DNA of 8,163 nucleotides, from positions 1-8,163 of the forward strand of contig CACWYF010000045.1 in NCBI GenBank assembly GCA_902765035.1, read 5' to 3'. This DNA is from an uncultured Eubacteriales bacterium (lineage in GTDB: Bacteria; Bacillota; Clostridia; Peptostreptococcales; Anaerovoracaceae). Numbering within the stretch: position 1 is the stretch's first letter; the number at the start of each line of letters is the position of its first letter. Of the stretch, positions 5,395 through 8,163 are shown piece by piece. Made by a program: the position numbers and the translations under genes. The notes beneath the pieces are model-generated. The model searched no databases and was not told where the DNA came from. It was given only the letters and a program-made list of their open reading frames with translations.

Positions 5395-6396
5395 ATGAAA
5401 ATCGCTGCTTATGAAGTAAGACCTGATGAAAAACCTATCATTGAAGGACTTTGTAAGGATTACGGCATCGATCTGGTAAGCACACCTGCAAACCTCGACG
5501 CCACTACTATGGGAATGGCTGAAGGATGTCAGGGTGTTACCACACTCGGACAGTCTGATTACAGCAATGAAGTACTCGACACACTCAGAGGCTACGGCGT
5601 TAAGGTCCTTGCTTCAAGATGTGTAGGTTACAACCACATGAACGTCGACTACGCACGCAGACTCGGATTCAGACTCTGCAACGGATCATACGCACCTAAC
5701 GGAGTTGCTGAATATACAGTAATGGCGATCCTGGTCGCAATCAGAAAGTTCAAAAAAGCCATTTACAATACAGACGATAACGACTTCACGCTCAAGGGCA
5801 AGATGGGAAGAGAGCTTCGCTCACTGACTGTCGGCGTCATGGGAACAGGCAAGATCGGATTTACAGTGTGCAAGCTGCTTTCGAGCTTTGGATGCAGGAT
5901 CCTCGCATATGACGTGTATCAGAATGACGCAGTAAGAGAGTATGCAGAGTATGTTGATCTCGATACGCTCTATGCAGAGTCGGATGTCATCACCATCCAC
6001 ACGCCGCTTCTGCCTTCAACAACAGGCATGATCAACAAAGAGGCTATCAAGAAGATGAAGAAAGGCGTAGTCCTGATTGATAACGCAAGAGGCGAGCTCT
6101 GCGATGTTGACGCTCTGATCGAAGGCATGGAAACCGAGAAGATCGGCGCGCTCTTCATGGACGCTTTCCCTGGCGAGACAGGCATCATCCACGTTCCTCA
6201 CAATGAGGATATAGTTAGGACAGAAGGTATGCCTTGGTTCAAGCTGAAGTATCTTCGTTCATTCGTGAACTTCGTGCACACACCGCATATGGCATTCTTC
6301 ACTGAGGAGGCCGCTGCTTCGATGGCAAAGTGCGGCGTTGATTCGATCCGCGAGATCCTGACAGATGGCAAGAGCAGCCATGAGATCCCTGAATAA
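5395..6396 (+). CDS. ldhA: NAD-dependent D-2-hydroxyacid dehydrogenase (LdhA/FldH role)
   Basis: This 333-residue member of the D-lactate dehydrogenase family probably reduces the 2-oxo acid from transamination to the (R)-2-hydroxy acid at the head of the pathway. The Rossmann motif is TVGVMGTGKIG (145-155), and Asp173 (AYD) after the second strand favours NADH. By comparison with L. bulgaricus D-lactate dehydrogenase (Arg235, Glu264, His296), the catalytic residues are Arg232 in NARGEL, Glu261 in FPGETG and His298 in HTPHMAFFT. The local text (SRCVGYNHMNVD, GVAEYTVMAILVAIRK) also resembles VanH-type dehydrogenases, but no VanA/VanX partners are here. The start has GGAGG (5381-5385) nine bases upstream. 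A 77-nt gap separates it from hadA. The symbol follows the C. difficile operon; the true substrate could be an aryl-pyruvate. Confidence 0.85.
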   Translation: MKIAAYEVRPDEKPIIEGLCKDYGIDLVSTPANLDATTMGMAEGCQGVTTLGQSDYSNEVLDTLRGYGVKVLASRCVGYNHMNVDYARRLGFRLCNGSYAPNGVAEYTVMAILVAIRKFKKAIYNTDDNDFTLKGKMGRELRSLTVGVMGTGKIGFTVCKLLSSFGCRILAYDVYQNDAVREYAEYVDLDTLYAESDVITIHTPLLPSTTGMINKEAIKKMKKGVVLIDNARGELCDVDALIEGMETEKIGALFMDAFPGETGIIHVPHNEDIVRTEGMPWFKLKYLRSFVNFVHTPHMAFFTEEAAASMAKCGVDSIREILTDGKSSHEIPE

Positions 6397-6409
6397 ATAA
6401 TGTTAATTC

Positions 6410-6425
6410 GCGGCTGATAAGTCGC
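6410..6425 (+). other. Small hairpin between ldhA and the acyl-CoA dehydrogenase gene
   Basis: GCGGCT (6410-6415) pairs with AGTCGC (6420-6425), one G-U wobble, around GATA. There is no U-run, so termination is unlikely. It lies 15 bases before the AGGAGG (6441-6446) and could act as an mRNA stability or processing element. It is short enough to be chance. Confidence 0.25.
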
Positions 6426-6451
6426 ACTCATAAGAACACTAGGAGGAAAAT

Positions 6452-7600
6452 ATGATTCTTGACAAGAAACATGCCATGCAGCAGAAGCTCTTCCGTCAGT
6501 TCGCTGAGGCTGAGTTCACCAAAGAGCTGCAGGAAGAACTGGATACCACCGGTGCTTTCAACTGGGATATCCACAACAAGATGGCAAAGTACGGATTCAT
6601 GGGAGTCAAGATCCCTACTGAGTACGGCGGAGCAGGCGGAGACTACATGTCATACGTCATCATGAACGAAGAGCTCTCCCGTCAGGATCTCGTTCTTTCC
6701 ATCTATGCCAACACATCCAACTCCCTCGGCGGCGGCCCGCTGCTGCTGGCAGGAAGTGAAGAGCAGAAGGCAAAGTATCTGCCTCCTGTAGCAAGAGGAG
6801 AGAAGATCCTCGTATTCGGACTTACCGAGCCGGGTGCAGGTTCTGATGCAGGCGGAACAACCACCACAGCTATCCCTACAGAGGATGGTGAGAGCTTCGT
6901 CATCAACGGCCGTAAGTGCTTCATCTCCGGAGCTCCGATGGCTGACTGGATCATCATCTTTGCCAAGACTGACCTCAAGCAGAAGGGATCAAGAGGAATC
7001 TCCATGTTCATCGTAGACATGCATCTTCCGGGAGTATCCCTGGGTGCTGATGAGAAGAAGATGGGAATCAAGGGCTATCCTACAAGCGACGTCGTATTCG
7101 AAGACGTTGTTGTCGGCAAGGACTGCCTCATAGGACCTCTCCACAAGGGATTCCAGTACGCTATGAAGACTCTGGACGGCGGACGTCTCGGAGTTGCTGC
7201 AATGTCCGTCGGCGTTGCACAGTGTGCTCTTGACGAGGCTGTCAAGTACGCCAAGGAAAGAAAGCAGTTCGGACGCAGGATCGCTGACTTCCAGGGAGTA
7301 AGCTTCATGATCGCTGAGATGGCTGCTGATGTAGAGGCTGCAAGACAGCTGACATATCACGCTGCACAGCTCAAGGATGCCAATGACCCTGAAGCAGGCG
7401 CTGCATGCTCCAAGGCTAAGTTCTTCGCGGCAGAGGCTGCAAACAGATGCGCATACAAGGCTGTACAGATCCACGGCGGATACGGATACATCCAGGAGTA
7501 CAAGGTTGAGAGACTTTACAGAGACGCACGTATCCTCTCGATCTTCGAGGGTACATCCCAGATCCAGGAGCTCGTTATCGCCAACGGTCTGCTGAGATAG
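6452..7600 (+). CDS. acdB: Acyl-CoA dehydrogenase acting as 2-enoyl-CoA reductase (AcdB/AcdA-like)
   Basis: This 382-residue FAD enzyme has the full acyl-CoA dehydrogenase architecture. Signature 1 is LTEPGAGSDAG (124-134), with the FAD-contacting RKQFGRRIADFQ region at 270-281. Signature 2 spans QIHGGYGYIQEYKVERLYRDAR (residues 339-360). The catalytic base is Glu366 in SIFEGTSQIQ, the position used in short-chain and butyryl-CoA dehydrogenases; the isovaleryl-CoA-type alternative site (DGGRLG, 242-247) has no glutamate. In this operon it should run in the reducing direction, converting the enoyl-CoA made by HadBC to the saturated acyl-CoA with electrons from EtfBA. AGGAGG lies five bases upstream of the ATG. 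It ends with tandem TAG TAA, and etfB follows after 18 nt. The symbol follows the C. difficile had operon. Confidence 0.92.
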   Translation: MILDKKHAMQQKLFRQFAEAEFTKELQEELDTTGAFNWDIHNKMAKYGFMGVKIPTEYGGAGGDYMSYVIMNEELSRQDLVLSIYANTSNSLGGGPLLLAGSEEQKAKYLPPVARGEKILVFGLTEPGAGSDAGGTTTTAIPTEDGESFVINGRKCFISGAPMADWIIIFAKTDLKQKGSRGISMFIVDMHLPGVSLGADEKKMGIKGYPTSDVVFEDVVVGKDCLIGPLHKGFQYAMKTLDGGRLGVAAMSVGVAQCALDEAVKYAKERKQFGRRIADFQGVSFMIAEMAADVEAARQLTYHAAQLKDANDPEAGAACSKAKFFAAEAANRCAYKAVQIHGGYGYIQEYKVERLYRDARILSIFEGTSQIQELVIANGLLR

Positions 7601-7618
7601 TAAAGGAGGTACAAGGAA

Positions 7619-8163
7619 ATGAAAATAATGGTAACAGTAAAGCAGGTTCCTGATACCTCCGGCAAGGTAGCAGTGAACGAAGACGGTACACTGAACCGTG
7701 CTTCCATGCAGACGATCATCAACCCTGATGACCTGAATGCTGTAGAAGAAGCTCTTTCACTCAAGGATGAATACGGCTGCAAGGTAGTCGCTTTCACAAT
7801 GGGACCTATGCAGGCAGAGCCAATGCTCAGAGAACTTCTGGCTATGGGCGTTGATGAGACAGTACTCATCTCCGCAAGACAGTTCGGAGGATCGGATACA
7901 TATGCCACATCCCAGATCATCGCAGCAGCTATCGATACTTACGGCGTAGATGATGACGATATCATCATCGCAGGACGTCAGGCTATCGATGGAGATACCG
8001 CTCAGGTAGGACCTCAGATCGCTGAGAAGCTCCACCTGCCGCAGGTAACATATGCAGGCGAAGTAAAGAAGGACGGAAACGTTCTCACAATCAAGAGAAT
8101 GCTTGAGGACGGATACATGACAGTCAAGGTCCACACTCCTTGCATGATCACATGCATCAAGGA
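7619..8163 (+). CDS. etfB: Electron transfer flavoprotein beta subunit, N-terminal part (runs off right edge)
   Basis: The ATG at 7619 opens 181 codons to the window end without a stop. The protein begins MKIMVTVKQVPDT, followed by IINPDDLNAVEEAL (about 36-49), FTMGPMQAEPMLRELLAMG and, near residues 120-140, IIIAGRQAIDGDTAQVGPQI, the flavin/nucleotide-binding loop typical of clostridial EtfB that partners Bcd-type dehydrogenases. A full EtfB is about 260 residues, so roughly 80 are missing. AAAGGAGGT (7602-7610) lies eight bases upstream. EtfB with EtfA (expected next) passes electrons to the acyl-CoA dehydrogenase. In related systems the pair bifurcates NADH electrons between enoyl-CoA and ferredoxin, which could feed HadI; bifurcation is not proven by this fragment. 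Confidence 0.95.
   Translation, partial: MKIMVTVKQVPDTSGKVAVNEDGTLNRASMQTIINPDDLNAVEEALSLKDEYGCKVVAFTMGPMQAEPMLRELLAMGVDETVLISARQFGGSDTYATSQIIAAAIDTYGVDDDDIIIAGRQAIDGDTAQVGPQIAEKLHLPQVTYAGEVKKDGNVLTIKRMLEDGYMTVKVHTPCMITCIK

Noticed and set aside
5395..6396. Vancomycin resistance dehydrogenase (VanH)
   Set aside because: The sequence resembles VanH in part, but there is no D-Ala-D-Lac ligase or VanX next to it, and the operon context is amino-acid reduction.
1..8163. Mobile elements, CRISPR arrays, tRNA or rRNA genes
   Set aside because: I found no transposase, regularly spaced repeats, terminal inverted repeats, or structural RNA signatures on either strand.

Overview
The window holds most of an anaerobic amino-acid reduction (reductive Stickland) operon of the had/fld type. 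The products, in order, are a dehydratase activator (HadI/FldI-like), the two subunits of an (R)-2-hydroxyacyl-CoA dehydratase (HadB/HadC-like), a class III CoA-transferase (HadA/FldA-like), a D-2-hydroxyacid dehydrogenase (LdhA/FldH role), an acyl-CoA dehydrogenase (AcdB-like) and the start of EtfB. A LysR-type regulator is divergently transcribed at the left edge. The organism is most likely a strictly anaerobic member of the Clostridia (Bacillota). This is supported by the oxygen-sensitive dehydratase and activator, strong AGGAGG ribosome binding sites before nearly every gene, arginine codon AGA preference, and a clostridial bifurcating-type EtfB. Base composition looks near 50% GC, which does not resemble C. 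difficile or C. sporogenes. A mid-GC clostridial lineage such as Anaerovoracaceae is possible, but this is a guess.

Layout: 1-436 (minus) is the N-terminal 145 residues of the LysR regulator, cut by the window edge. 437-673 is a divergent control region with a candidate promoter for each direction and an AT-rich dyad. 674-1465 is hadI. 1466-1688 is a 223-nt gap full of competing inverted repeats, including an intrinsic terminator-like hairpin and an overlapping antiterminator-like hairpin. 1689-2948 hadB, 2951-4060 hadC and 4073-5317 hadA are tightly packed. After 77 nt comes the dehydrogenase at 5395-6396, after 55 nt the acyl-CoA dehydrogenase at 6452-7600, and after 18 nt etfB from 7619, which runs off the right edge (etfA is expected next).

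How the genes work together (family knowledge): a 2-oxo acid from an amino acid is reduced by the dehydrogenase to an (R)-2-hydroxy acid. The CoA-transferase activates it to the CoA thioester. HadBC, primed with one high-energy electron by HadI using ATP, removes water to give an (E)-2-enoyl-CoA. The acyl-CoA dehydrogenase with EtfBA reduces this to the saturated acyl-CoA, and the CoA-transferase releases the end acid while loading the next hydroxy acid. Electron bifurcation by the Etf pair could regenerate reduced ferredoxin. The substrate (leucine, phenylalanine, tyrosine, tryptophan or another amino acid) cannot be read from the sequence.

The least ordinary part is the 1466-1688 leader. 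Its mutually exclusive hairpins look like a conditional transcription attenuator between the activator, which is needed in small amounts, and the enzymes, which are needed in bulk. I could not assign it to any RNA class I know.
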